Notes: generated by a model from the letters alone, not told the origin. Shown: positions 31,352 through 40,280, numbered from the stretch's first letter. The stretch is DNA of 64,000 bases from an uncultured Chloracidobacterium sp. (GCA_936914845.1 CAKZGE010000004.1:558001-622000), one strand, 5' to 3'. Numbers and translations: made by a program.

Positions 31352-34324
31352 ATGAAATTCATACGTTTATTCTTATTTACGATCGCTGTCGGGATGGCAT
31401 TAAATCTGTCGGCGGCGGCTCAATCCAACGGCAGCATTTCGGGACAGGTGGTCGATTCTCTAGGTGCGGTATTGATCGGCGCCAATGTCACGGTGATCGC
31501 GGCCGACGGAGCAGAAAAGACCGCTACCAGCAATAACAGCGGTTCATTTACTGTAACGGGATTGGCTCCCGGCAAATACACCGTTCGTGTATCATCACCC
31601 AGCTTTTCGCTCTATGAAAATACCGAGGTCGAGGTAAAAGCCGGACAACGCGAGCAATTGACCGTAGCAATGACCGTTGAAGATGTCACCGAGCAAGTGG
31701 ACGTTTCAAGCAGCGACGGGGTTTCGACCGATCCGCAGAACAATGCGGATGCAACGGTGCTGAAGGATAAGGACCTCGAAGCTTTGCCGGACGACCCGGA
31801 CGAACTTGAAGCGGCATTGCAGGCCCTTGCCGGCCCATCAGCAGGCCCGAATGGCGGCCAGATATTCATTGACGGCTTCACCGGCGGCCAAATGCCACCG
31901 AAAGAATCGATCCGCGAGATCCGCATCAACAGCAATCCGTTCTCTGCAGAATATGATCGGCTCGGTTTTGGACGCATCGAGATATTGACCAAACCGGGTT
32001 CGGATAAGTGGCGCGGTTCCGTTAACGGCACTTTCAATGACGAAAGCTTGAATTCGCGCAATCCGTTCGCTCTTAATCGGGCTCCGAGCCAGCTTCGCTC
32101 TTTTGGCGGTAATATTTCCGGCCCGGTACAAAAAGGGAAGTCTTCATTCTTTCTTGATATACAGAACCGCGATAATGACAGCAATGCCGTGGTTAACGCC
32201 GTCATTCTCGACAGTGCGTTGAACCCCGTCAGCTTTCGTGAAGATTATACAGTGCCGACCCGCAGGTTTTCGTTTGCTCCGCGATTCGATTATCAAATAA
32301 ACGATAAAAATACGCTGGTCGCCCGGTATAGCTACTATCGCGGCCGTTCCGAGAACCAGGGCATCGGCAACTTCACTCTGCCGACACGAGCCTATGACAG
32401 CAACAATTTCGGCCATGAGATCAGATTGACCGAAACAATGATCATCAACCCGACGACCATCAACGAGACTCGGTTTCAGTACGAATTCGACAAACGTTCC
32501 CAATTTGGCGACAACTCGATCCCATCGATCAATGTTTCCGAAGCCTTTGTCGGCGGTGGTGCAACGATCGGCGACAGTTTTAGCCGCGGGCAGAACTGGG
32601 AATTGCAGAATTATACGACCACATCATTCGGCGCCGCCGCTTTGCATGCGGTCAAATTTGGCGTCCGCGTTCGCGGGGTTCGAGTTACCGACCGGTCAGA
32701 GAATGGTTTCGGCGGTGCCTTCACTTTTGCCGGAGCTCCCGGATTGACTCCGCTGGAACAATATCGAGGCCGTATTTTGGGCGACGTTGATGATTACCCG
32801 ACGCAGTTTTCGATAACTACCGGCAATCCGGAACAGTCCGTTTCGCGTACCGATTATGGCCTTTTCATTACGGATGATTGGCGAGTTCACCCGACCCTTA
32901 CGCTGAGTGCGGGGCTGCGTTACGAAAACCAGACGAATATAAGCGACAACAGCAATTTTGCTCCGCGCTTGGCATTTGCGTGGTCGCCGGGTGCCGGTGG
33001 TGCTAAAGCTTCAAAAACGGTGATCCGGGGCGGATTCGGAATGTTCTACGACCGGTTCAGCGAAAGTCTTACATTGAATGCCCTGCGTTTTAACGGCAGT
33101 GAGCAGCTCAATTTGATCGTCAACGCCAACGACCCGGATCCGATCCGCCGAGCCGCTGCCATTGCTCTTTTGCGGCAGCCGGAGTTTTCGATCAGCGGCG
33201 TAACGAATGCTCCGACGGCCGATCAGATCCTTGCGGTGCTGCCGCAATCGAACGTTATCCGTCGTGTAGCATCCGATATCCAATCGCCTACGACGTATCA
33301 GATAGCTCTCGGCATCGAACGACAATTGCCGGCGAGAACGACGATGTCGTTTTTCTACATCGGAGCCAAAACGACCGATATGCTGCGGGCACGGAATATC
33401 AATGCTCCGGTCTGTCCGGACCAGGTCGATTGCATGAACGCCTTGCGGCCAGATCCGGCGGCCGGCAATATTTACGAATACGAATCGACGGGCGGTTTGA
33501 CCCAAAACCAGTTGATGGTCAATTTCCGTACGATGTTCAGCCCGCGCGTATCATTGTTCGGCAATTATCGTCTTGGATTTGCCAATGGCGATACGGACGG
33601 TGCCGGCAGCTTTCCGTCCTATTCTTACGATCTGTCAAATGAATGGGGAAGATCTTCGTTCGATATCCGTCACAATTTCATGATCGGCGGCAATATCTCG
33701 CTTCCGTGGTCCATCTCGCTCAACCCGTTCATCATTGCTAATTCGGGCCGCCCTTTCAATCTGACGCTCGGCCAGGATCTGAACGGCGATAATCTTTTCA
33801 TGGAACGTCCGACCTATCAACAGGTCGCCGACCGCTGTTCAGAACTCGGTCTCGGATATTCGTGGTGCGACATCGCCGGTAACGATCCAAACGCGATAAT
33901 CCCGCGAAACTATGCCAGCGGGCCGAAATTCTTTTCGGTTAACATGCGTGTCGGGAAAAATTTCGGATTCGGCAGCTCGTCTGCATCAAGTGGCGATCCG
34001 GCCCAAGGCGGAGGCCGAAGAGCGGGCGGCGGAGCACCGGGAGCCGGAATGCCGGGCGGCATGGGCGGCGGGCGAGGACCGCGTGGCGGCGGTATGGGCG
34101 GATTTGGCGGCGGAAGTGAACGCAAGCCGTACAACTTGAACGTAAGCGTCAATTTCAACAATCTGTTCAATAACGTCAATTACGGAACACCGGTGGGCAA
34201 CCTAAGTTCCGGACGGTTTGGTCAATACACGTCAACTTCCGGCGGATTCGGCGGATTCGGCGGGTTCGGCGGAAGCAATTCGGCCAATCGGCGTATCGAT
34301 CTTTCACTCAGATTTAGCTGGTAG
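31352..34324 (+). CDS. TonB-dependent receptor, Oar-like, with carboxypeptidase-regulatory-like domain
   Basis: 990 residues from the ATG at 31352; an earlier in-frame ATG at 31295 would hide the signal peptide. Residues 1-24 are the signal peptide; 25-105 form a CarboxypepD_reg-like beta sandwich (GSISGQVVDSLGAVLIGANV); a plug domain follows (QIFIDGFTGGQMPP, IREIRINSNPFSAEYDRLGFGRIEI); the rest is an outer-membrane beta barrel ending in the aromatic LSLRFSW. Such receptors import large or complex substrates or adhere to surfaces; the ligand is unknown. Gly/Arg-rich low-complexity segments at about 886-921 and 964-975 sit in presumed loops, unusual for a barrel. Confidence 0.9.
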   Translation: MKFIRLFLFTIAVGMALNLSAAAQSNGSISGQVVDSLGAVLIGANVTVIAADGAEKTATSNNSGSFTVTGLAPGKYTVRVSSPSFSLYENTEVEVKAGQREQLTVAMTVEDVTEQVDVSSSDGVSTDPQNNADATVLKDKDLEALPDDPDELEAALQALAGPSAGPNGGQIFIDGFTGGQMPPKESIREIRINSNPFSAEYDRLGFGRIEILTKPGSDKWRGSVNGTFNDESLNSRNPFALNRAPSQLRSFGGNISGPVQKGKSSFFLDIQNRDNDSNAVVNAVILDSALNPVSFREDYTVPTRRFSFAPRFDYQINDKNTLVARYSYYRGRSENQGIGNFTLPTRAYDSNNFGHEIRLTETMIINPTTINETRFQYEFDKRSQFGDNSIPSINVSEAFVGGGATIGDSFSRGQNWELQNYTTTSFGAAALHAVKFGVRVRGVRVTDRSENGFGGAFTFAGAPGLTPLEQYRGRILGDVDDYPTQFSITTGNPEQSVSRTDYGLFITDDWRVHPTLTLSAGLRYENQTNISDNSNFAPRLAFAWSPGAGGAKASKTVIRGGFGMFYDRFSESLTLNALRFNGSEQLNLIVNANDPDPIRRAAAIALLRQPEFSISGVTNAPTADQILAVLPQSNVIRRVASDIQSPTTYQIALGIERQLPARTTMSFFYIGAKTTDMLRARNINAPVCPDQVDCMNALRPDPAAGNIYEYESTGGLTQNQLMVNFRTMFSPRVSLFGNYRLGFANGDTDGAGSFPSYSYDLSNEWGRSSFDIRHNFMIGGNISLPWSISLNPFIIANSGRPFNLTLGQDLNGDNLFMERPTYQQVADRCSELGLGYSWCDIAGNDPNAIIPRNYASGPKFFSVNMRVGKNFGFGSSSASSGDPAQGGGRRAGGGAPGAGMPGGMGGGRGPRGGGMGGFGGGSERKPYNLNVSVNFNNLFNNVNYGTPVGNLSSGRFGQYTSTSGGFGGFGGFGGSNSANRRIDLSLRFSW

Positions 34325-34348
34325 TACCCTCCTCTGCCGGTTAAAATA

Positions 34349-34380
34349 AAAGACGGCTTGCATCTATGCGGGCCGTCTTT
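34349..34380 (+). terminator. Probable terminator after the Oar-like receptor
   Basis: Nine-base stem (aaagacggc 34349-34357 / gccgtcttt 34372-34380) with a 14-base loop, 24 bases past the stop. The T-run is only the three T of the stem itself, so efficiency is uncertain. Confidence 0.6.
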
Positions 34381-34388
34381 GCTCATAT

Positions 34389-35120
34389 ATGAAATACCTT
34401 GTTATTTTCGCGACTCTAATATTCACGGCGACGGCTTTTGCACAGAAACCTGCCCAAACCGCAAAAGAGGCGGGATCGCCCGCCGGTCAAGGTTTTGCGA
34501 CCGAGATCGAATTGGCAAAAAAGACGTTAGCGGCCCACGGCGGCGATGCTTTTGCAAAGATGACCTCGCTGACCGTTATCGGAAGTGTTGATGTGACCAC
34601 ATCCGCAATGAACCAAGCGATACCGGCGACATTCATTACCATCTTTGCCGGCGACAAATATCGTCTGGAGATCAACAATCCTTTTCAGCCGATCAAACAG
34701 GTCTATGACGGCACACAAACTTCGAGTACGGTGCGTGGTTTCAATCTGCCGCCGATCAATCGGCTCGGCCTGCCTTTGCTGCCGAATATCGGACGTCAGG
34801 GCTTTATCGTTACGGCGTTACCTACGGGTAAAAAGAAAAAAGGTTTTCGGATGACATCGCCCGATGGCTACCACACGGATTTTTACGTCGATGAAAAGAC
34901 CGGGCGGGTGAAAGGTTATGATTCGAGCTATACGCTAAGGAGAAGAAATGTGACAACATCGGTCGAGATCGACAAATACGCGGAGGTCGAAGGCGTTGTG
35001 GTGCCCGAAAAATATGCTCAGCGGTTCGATGTCGAGCAGATGACCGTGTGGGCCGCTTTTAAAGCGAAAGAGATAAAGGTCAATCAGAAGATCGCAGATG
35101 ATGTATTTGCGATCGATTAA
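34389..35120 (+). CDS. Exported LolA/lipoprotein-sorting-like protein
   Basis: 243 residues. Signal peptide MKYLVIFATLIFTATAFA. The mature protein begins ELAKKTLAAHGGDAFAKMTSLTVIGSV, a phrase typical of exported proteins with the LolA/LolB-like half-barrel fold, and continues with the strand pattern FITIFAGDKYRLEIN, QVYDGTQTSS, and GYDSSYTLRRRNVTTSVEIDKYAEVEGVVVPEKY, all usual for that class. It may bind lipid or another hydrophobic ligand in the periplasm; identity as LolA itself is unlikely. It ends convergent to the epimerase gene. Confidence 0.72.
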   Translation: MKYLVIFATLIFTATAFAQKPAQTAKEAGSPAGQGFATEIELAKKTLAAHGGDAFAKMTSLTVIGSVDVTTSAMNQAIPATFITIFAGDKYRLEINNPFQPIKQVYDGTQTSSTVRGFNLPPINRLGLPLLPNIGRQGFIVTALPTGKKKKGFRMTSPDGYHTDFYVDEKTGRVKGYDSSYTLRRRNVTTSVEIDKYAEVEGVVVPEKYAQRFDVEQMTVWAAFKAKEIKVNQKIADDVFAID

Positions 35121-35143
35121 TTGAGCTGAGGTTCATCGAAACA

Positions 35144-36100
35144 TTATTGCGCAAAACGGCTGTTTTGCCACCATTCGATCGTTTTTCTTAATCCTTCCTC
35201 CAGCCCGATCCGCTTTTCGTAGCCGAAATTTTGGATGGCGAGGCGGTTGTCAGCTTGGGAGTGTTTGACGTCGCCCTTTCGAGCGGGTTCGTAGATCGCG
35301 GAAATGTCCGGCCGGCCGGCAATGTTTTTCAGTACTTCAAGCAATTCGTTAAGCGATATTCGTTCACCATTGGCACAATTCATAACGGTACCGACGCCTT
35401 GGCTGCACTGGGCTGCTTTGATGTTGGCATCGACCACGTTTTCGATGAATGTGAAATCACGCGATTGTTCGCCGTCACCATAGATGGTCGGCGGTTGGCC
35501 GCTCATTACGGCGTCGATGAATCGCGAAATGACGCCCGAATAGGTCGATGCCGGATTTTGCCGGGGGCCGAAAACGTTGAAATAACGCAAGGCGATGGTT
35601 TCAAGCCCATAGACAGAATTAAAGACGCTGCAGTAATATTCGCCCATCAGCTTTGCGGCCGCATAAGGCGAAAGCGGATCAGGCAACATCGCTTCTGTCT
35701 TTGGCAATGACGGCTGATCGCCATAAGCAGAACTCGAAGCGGCATAAAGCAGACGCCGAACGCCAGCCTCTTTAGATTTGAGCAGAACGTTGAATGTACC
35801 ATCAACACATGCCCGATGTGTTTCTGCGGGATCGTCAACCGAACGGGGCACACTCGGCAGTGCGGCTTGGTGAAATACGATTTGTTTACCGGCAACCGCC
35901 TTTCTGAGCACGGCGTCGTCGTTGATGTCACCTTCGATGAAGTCGAAATCGCCGTTGATCTCGTCCAGATTTTCACGAAAGCCGGTGACAAAGTTGTCGA
36001 GGACCGTTACCTTGGCTCCGGCCTGCAACAGCCCGTCGACTAGACTGGAGCCGATAAAACCGGCCCCGCCCGTTACCAATATATTCTCAGTTAATGCCAT
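35144..36100 (-). CDS. NAD-dependent nucleotide-sugar epimerase (UDP-glucose 4-epimerase-like)
   Basis: 318 residues. Extended short-chain dehydrogenase: NAD-binding GGAGFIGS at 11-18, the ASSSAYG substrate Ser region at 121-127, and catalytic Tyr146-x3-Lys150 (SPYAAAK). The YFNVFGPRQNP and FIENVVDANIKAA segments place it with WbpP/GalE-type UDP-hexose or UDP-GlcNAc/UDP-GlcUA C4 epimerases. It follows ugd by 6 bases, so its substrate could be a UDP-uronic acid or UDP-glucose used for exopolysaccharide or lipopolysaccharide. Confidence 0.9.
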   Translation of the reverse strand: MALTENILVTGGAGFIGSSLVDGLLQAGAKVTVLDNFVTGFRENLDEINGDFDFIEGDINDDAVLRKAVAGKQIVFHQAALPSVPRSVDDPAETHRACVDGTFNVLLKSKEAGVRRLLYAASSSAYGDQPSLPKTEAMLPDPLSPYAAAKLMGEYYCSVFNSVYGLETIALRYFNVFGPRQNPASTYSGVISRFIDAVMSGQPPTIYGDGEQSRDFTFIENVVDANIKAAQCSQGVGTVMNCANGERISLNELLEVLKNIAGRPDISAIYEPARKGDVKHSQADNRLAIQNFGYEKRIGLEEGLRKTIEWWQNSRFAQ

Positions 36101-36106
36101 TTTTAA

Positions 36107-37405
36107 CTATCGACCTACGCCAACATATTCAAATCCGAGCTCTCGCATATCTTTCGGTTCATAGATGTTGCGAAGATCGGCTATCTTCGGGGCCTTCAAA
36201 AGGCTTTTGACCTTTTCCATATTCAATGCCCGGAATTGGTTCCATTCCGTAATGATGATGAGAGCATCCGCACCGTCGATGGCTTCGTATTCATCGGCGG
36301 CATATTCGATGCCGGTAATATAGTGTTTCGCTTCTTCCATCGCCACCGGATCAAACGCCTTGATGGTCGCCCCGCCTTTGATAAGAGCGGCGAGGATCTC
36401 GATAGCCGGCGATTCGCGCATGTCATCGGTTTCCGGCTTGAACGACAGGCCCAATACGCCGAAATGCTTGCCGCCAAGGCCGCCGACCAGCTTTTCGATC
36501 TTCGGGACCATCGCATCACGCTGCCGTTCATTGGCTTCGATGACAGCATCGACAATGCGCGTTTCGACGCCAAATTGGTCGGCCACGGTCGTTAGAGCTC
36601 GAGTGTCTTTTGGAAAACACGAACCGCCATAGCCGGGGCCGGGATGTAGAAATTTTCGCCCGATGCGGTTATCCATGCCCATTCCGCGGGCAACGTCGTG
36701 GACGTCGCAGCCGATGGCGTCGCACAAATTGGCAATCTCGTTGATGAAGGTGATCTTCGTCGCCAAAAAGGCGTTGGCGGCGTATTTGATCAATTCCGCT
36801 GCTTCCAGAGAGGTGATGACGATCGGAGTTTCGATCAGATACAGCGGGCGGTACAGTTCTTTCATCACATCGATCGCCTTTGGATCATTACTGCCGATGA
36901 CAACGCGGTCAGGCCGCATAAAATCTTCGATAGCGGCTCCTTCGCGAAGGAATTCCGGGTTCGAAGCAACACCGAATTCGGTGTCGATGTTCAAATTGTC
37001 GCTGACAAATTCGCGAAGCCATTGACCCGTTTTGACAGGAACAGTCGATTTTGTCACCAAAACCTTATAGCCGTTCATTGCCTCTGCAACGTCCTTTGCA
37101 GCTTGCCGATAGTAGCTCATGTCCGGTGTACCGTCTTCCTGCGGCGGTGTACCGACCGCCAGAAAAACAACCAAGGCCTGTTCCACCGCGGATCTAAGGT
37201 CGGTGGTGAAATGGAGCCGGCCGGCATTGACATTTTTTTCCACGAGCTGGTCAAGGCCCGGTTCATAGATCGGGATAACGCCGTTGTTTAGCTTTTCGAT
37301 CTTGGTTACATCGACATCGACGCAAGTTACGTCAATGCCAAATTCCGCGAAACATGCACCGGAAACCAATCCTACATAGCCGGTGCCAATAACTGCAATA
37401 CGCAT
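36107..37405 (-). CDS. ugd: UDP-glucose 6-dehydrogenase
   Basis: 432 residues. Oxidises UDP-glucose twice to UDP-glucuronate. The NAD-binding motif GTGYVGLVSGACFAEFG opens at residue 7; FLAVGTPPQEDG, TKSTVPVKTG, SNPEFLREGAAIEDF and the active-site GPGYGGSCFPKDTRAL with Cys263 are all present. The usual C-terminal dimer and UDP-binding domain is complete. Co-transcribed with the downstream epimerase; together they supply charged or epimerised sugar nucleotides for surface polysaccharide. Confidence 0.96.
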   Translation of the reverse strand: MRIAVIGTGYVGLVSGACFAEFGIDVTCVDVDVTKIEKLNNGVIPIYEPGLDQLVEKNVNAGRLHFTTDLRSAVEQALVVFLAVGTPPQEDGTPDMSYYRQAAKDVAEAMNGYKVLVTKSTVPVKTGQWLREFVSDNLNIDTEFGVASNPEFLREGAAIEDFMRPDRVVIGSNDPKAIDVMKELYRPLYLIETPIVITSLEAAELIKYAANAFLATKITFINEIANLCDAIGCDVHDVARGMGMDNRIGRKFLHPGPGYGGSCFPKDTRALTTVADQFGVETRIVDAVIEANERQRDAMVPKIEKLVGGLGGKHFGVLGLSFKPETDDMRESPAIEILAALIKGGATIKAFDPVAMEEAKHYITGIEYAADEYEAIDGADALIIITEWNQFRALNMEKVKSLLKAPKIADLRNIYEPKDMRELGFEYVGVGR

Positions 37406-37458
37406 AAAACTATAAAAATAAGGTCTAGAATGAAAAAGAGATTATAGCGATTTTGAAC

Positions 37459-37495
37459 AAAAAAATCAGCGGGCCATATCAGAAATATGACCCGC
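37459..37495 (-). terminator. Rho-independent terminator after the FecR-like gene
   Basis: Eleven-position stem with one mismatch (37469-37479 / 37485-37495), 5-base loop, followed on the - strand by a T-run of seven (37465-37459). It also separates the FecR-like gene from ugd. Confidence 0.9.
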
Positions 37496-37535
37496 CAAAT
37501 ATTAAAACGTAAAACCTACACTTTCGAAACTGCTA

Positions 37536-38237
37536 TTAGCTAACCGGGCTGACGATAACCGGGCCGCCGCCGATCGGGTCATCATCTTTCGTGCCGAAAT
37601 AAACTGCGGCACCGGCAACACCGGCTGCAGCAAGCAATAGCCACCAACCGCCAATGCGTACCGGCGGAGCTGAATCGGGACGAAGACACGGTTTGCAACC
37701 CGTCTGCGAAAGGTTTCCGGCAGTTGCCGAAGTTCCTGCGGCAACCTGTTTGTCGCTGCTGCCTTCACGCATGTTTACAAGTCCTGCGGTCGTGTCAACG
37801 TGGGTGTGCGAACACTCAACTTCAACAGCAAAGGTGTTTGCCTGGGCGGAATCGCCGATAGCGGTCGTATCTTTCGTGGCGATCGAGCTCGAAACGCCGG
37901 CGGCGTTGGAAACGCGAACTTTACCCGAAGAGAGCGTGCCCGTTATGCTGGCGTCCGAAAAATTCAAAACCAAGTTGGAATCAGCCAAAACTTCGATGCG
38001 GCCTGATTTGCCGAGGCTGATGATCGCGCTCGAATCAGAACCGGTAACAATGGTGCTGCCCGAAACGATCGAGGAGTTCGAAACAGCGGCCTGTCCATTA
38101 ACAGTGACCTGGCCGGTCACGGTGATCTCACCTGTCACATCTTTCGCGGCGGCGAGTGTCACCATCGAAGAAACACAGAAAACGGCAACCGCAGTAAAAG
38201 AAGTGATAATTTTACGAAAACAATTTGTGCCGAGCAT
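37536..38237 (-). CDS. Exported FecR-domain-like protein with C-terminal membrane helix
   Basis: 233 residues. Signal peptide to about residue 31 (TLAAAKD). The Ser/Thr/Val-rich beta region 45-165 has the FecR-type pattern (VNGQAAVSNSSIVSGSTIVT, SAIISLGKSGRIEVLADSNL, and GTLSSGKVRVS). A CKPC pair (Cys181, Cys184) precedes the single hydrophobic helix 198-215 and a short Gly/Pro tail. It may be attached to the inner membrane with a periplasmic sensory domain; sigma-factor coupling as in true FecR is not implied, since it lacks a cytoplasmic N-terminus. AGGAGG upstream of the ATG is a strong ribosome site. Confidence 0.75.
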   Translation of the reverse strand: MLGTNCFRKIITSFTAVAVFCVSSMVTLAAAKDVTGEITVTGQVTVNGQAAVSNSSIVSGSTIVTGSDSSAIISLGKSGRIEVLADSNLVLNFSDASITGTLSSGKVRVSNAAGVSSSIATKDTTAIGDSAQANTFAVEVECSHTHVDTTAGLVNMREGSSDKQVAAGTSATAGNLSQTGCKPCLRPDSAPPVRIGGWWLLLAAAGVAGAAVYFGTKDDDPIGGGPVIVSPVS

Positions 38238-38549
38238 TAATTAATATCCTCCTGTAACAATCCTGAAAAAGTTTTACACGGAACACACAGCGTTGTCAAC
38301 GAAAACGCCTGCCCCGAATAAAGAAAATCAAAAAGAATTTATTGCTGATAAAATATCAAAAGCAAAAGCTTTACGCATTTTATAACATAAGTTCCGCACA
38401 GCGCAAAGCTTTTTTACCAATTTTAGCCGGACAGGCATAATTTTGTTGTTGGCGGCCGGGCGAATTCAGCGGCGGCATTGCCCACACGGGCTTTTTTTGA
38501 TTTAATTCTTGAAACTTCAGAATTTCTTAACGGGAGATATTTTAAAAGA
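38238..38549. other. Divergent intergenic region between FecR-like and sugar-binding protein genes
   Basis: 312 bases, AT-rich. It holds the - strand promoter at 38271-38299. On the + strand a short hairpin GCCC-ACAC-GGGC followed by seven T (38480-38498) lies about 50 bases before the lipoprotein ATG; no + strand gene precedes it, so it could be a weak attenuator. The 4-base stem makes this doubtful. Confidence 0.45.
38271..38299 (-). promoter_or_regulatory. Predicted sigma-70 promoter of the FecR-like gene
   Basis: On the - strand: perfect TTGACA (38299-38294), 17-base spacer, TAAAAC (38276-38271). Transcription would start about 25-30 bases before the ATG, next to an AGGAGG ribosome site. 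Confidence 0.7.
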
Positions 38550-39626
38550 ATGAAACGTTTTGCGTTTTTATTGTTCGCCGCCATTATGCTCGGCATTTCG
38601 TGCGGCGGAACTCAACAAGGTGGCAATGGTGCCAATTCGTCAGCTCCTGCGGATCCGAATAAGAAGGTAAAGATCGGGTTTGCAATGGATACGGTCAAAG
38701 AAGAGCGTTGGCAGCGTGACCGCGCAGCCTTTGAAGAACATTGCAAAAAGATGAATGTCGATTGCGTTATTACAGTCGCCGATAATAAAGCCGACAAGCA
38801 GGCCAACGACGTTGACAATCTCTTGACCCAAGGGATCGATGTGCTTGTTATTGCACCGAGCAATTCTACGCAGGCAGCTTCGATGGTCGAAAAAGCAAAG
38901 GCCCAGAATGTGCCCGTCATTAGCTATGACCGGCTGATCAATTCGGACAAGATCGACCTTTATATCTCTCATCAAGTGCCGGTGATCGGCCGCCGGATAG
39001 CGGAATATGCTTTGGAGCATGCTCCGGAAGGCAACTATGTAATGGTCTATGGCTCGAGCACGGACAACAACGCTGTGATAATGAAGAAAGAGCAGCTTGA
39101 TGTTTTGAAACCTGCCATCGACGCCGGCAAGATCAAGATCGTTTCGGATAACTTCATGCCGGACTGGAAGCCGGAAGAAGCGCTGAAGATGGCGGAAAAC
39201 GCTCTAACGCAGAACAATGACGATATTAAGGCTTTTGTCGTTTCAAATGACGGCATGGCGGGCGGTGTCGTTTCTGCTTTGGAAAAAAAGGGTCTGGCGG
39301 GAAAGATAATCGTTACGGGACAGGATGCCCAGATCGACGCACTGCGCCGGATCGCCGAAGGCAAGCAGTCGATGACAATATATAAGGCGATCATTCCGCT
39401 GGCCAACCAGGCCGTCGAAGCAGCCATCAAGCTCGCCAAAAAAGAGCCGCTTCAAACAACGCCGTTCATGAACGACACTTTGAAGAAAGAGGTTCCGGCT
39501 ATCTTGCTGGAGGTCGTCACCGTTGATAAGAACAACCTGATGGACACGGTGATAAAAGACGGGTACGCTTCGTATGAAGAGGTCTATAAGAACGTTCCGG
39601 AAGGCGAACGTCCGAAAAAGCAGTAA
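38550..39626 (+). CDS. Sugar ABC transporter substrate-binding lipoprotein (xylose-binding-like)
   Basis: 358 residues from the ATG at 38550; the frame is open upstream but the lipoprotein signal begins here. Lipobox LGISC places the lipid-modified Cys near residue 18. Periplasmic-binding fold of the ribose/xylose class: KIGFAMDTVKEERWQRDRAAFE, GIDVLVIAPSNSTQAASMVEKAKAQNVPVISYDRLI, FVVSNDGMAGGVVSALE and VTGQDAQIDALRRIAEGKQSMTIYK correspond closely to XylF/ChvE-type proteins. No ATPase or permease gene is adjacent, so it is either an orphan binding protein or works with a transporter encoded elsewhere. Confidence 0.9.
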   Translation: MKRFAFLLFAAIMLGISCGGTQQGGNGANSSAPADPNKKVKIGFAMDTVKEERWQRDRAAFEEHCKKMNVDCVITVADNKADKQANDVDNLLTQGIDVLVIAPSNSTQAASMVEKAKAQNVPVISYDRLINSDKIDLYISHQVPVIGRRIAEYALEHAPEGNYVMVYGSSTDNNAVIMKKEQLDVLKPAIDAGKIKIVSDNFMPDWKPEEALKMAENALTQNNDDIKAFVVSNDGMAGGVVSALEKKGLAGKIIVTGQDAQIDALRRIAEGKQSMTIYKAIIPLANQAVEAAIKLAKKEPLQTTPFMNDTLKKEVPAILLEVVTVDKNNLMDTVIKDGYASYEEVYKNVPEGERPKKQ

Positions 39627-39689
39627 TTTCGGTTAGTTCAAATATTTGTATTTTCACAATTTACGGAAAATGCTAATATAACTTGCACC

Positions 39690-39725
39690 GGCCGGCGATG
39701 TTCGTTAAGCGGCAACATGCCGGCC
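39690..39725 (+). other. Strong imperfect hairpin before the small gene at 39757
   Basis: Arms of 7 plus 5 pairs with a single G bulge (39690-39702 / 39714-39725) and an 11-base loop. There is no T-run, so it is not a simple terminator. It ends 31 bases before the ATG and might be an RNA or protein-binding element. Confidence 0.5.
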
Positions 39726-39756
39726 GCATTACACCAGGGTTTTTACGATTCAAAAT

Positions 39757-40167
39757 ATGGACGTTTATCACAAGATCCTTGTGAAGATCTATGAACAGAC
39801 CGAGGGCAGGGAAACGGTCGATGTCGATCTGATCGATCTTCTTAAACGCGAAGGTTTCTTCCCGAGCCTCAATGTCATCGCCAGCCAGCTGAGCGATGAA
39901 GGCTGGGTTACGGAGACGACGCGTAAGCACGTTGTGCGGATCACGCATTGGGGCAAGGCCGAGGCTCGCAAATCGATGTCCAACGCCCCGGATACTAAGG
40001 CGGAAGCATTGAAAGAGGCGGGCAAGCTGGTAACCATCACCAAAGAATTTTTGGTAATGCTGGAAGAGCTGGCCGGCTCGCCGTCCGCTGAAAAAATGCA
40101 GGCCGTTGAGGATAAATACGGTATGATCGGCCCGGCCCTTAAAAAGCTCAAAAGCAACGTGGGTTGA
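39757..40167 (+). CDS. Conserved hypothetical protein, possibly winged-helix
   Basis: 136 residues, soluble. Residues 1-70 (DVYHKILVKIYEQTEGR, then VDVDLIDLLKREGFF, ASQLSDEGWVTETTRKHVVRITHWGKAEARK) have the length and pattern of a winged-helix domain, where the last part would be the wing. The C-terminal half (EALKEAGKLVTITKEFLVMLEELA) is helical. Function unknown; a DNA-binding regulator is one possibility. It stands directly upstream of the rimP promoter and leader. Confidence 0.7.
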   Translation: MDVYHKILVKIYEQTEGRETVDVDLIDLLKREGFFPSLNVIASQLSDEGWVTETTRKHVVRITHWGKAEARKSMSNAPDTKAEALKEAGKLVTITKEFLVMLEELAGSPSAEKMQAVEDKYGMIGPALKKLKSNVG

Positions 40168-40184
40168 CCGGCCGCTGTCGGGGG

Positions 40185-40213
40185 TTGATTTTTGTCCCGG
40201 CATCGGTTAGAAT
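40185..40213 (+). promoter_or_regulatory. Predicted sigma-70 promoter of the rimP-nusA-infB operon
   Basis: TTGATT (40185-40190), 17-base spacer, TAGAAT (40208-40213). Transcription would start near 40220, so the RNA would begin just before the leader hairpin. Confidence 0.65.
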
Positions 40214-40244
40214 AATCGTTTCCTGCAAAGCGTGGGACGTGTTT

Positions 40245-40267
40245 AGTGGGTTTCGTGCCCACTTTTT
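40245..40267 (+). promoter_or_regulatory. rimP-type leader hairpin (attenuator-like)
   Basis: Six-base stem AGTGGG/CCCACT (40245-40250 / 40258-40263) with a 7-base loop, running into TTTTT, 14 bases before the rimP ATG. A GTGGG...CCCAC-TTTTT hairpin in this position is found before rimP in many bacteria and is thought to tune expression of the operon. Confidence 0.7.
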
Positions 40268-40280
40268 ATTTTGGTTTAAA

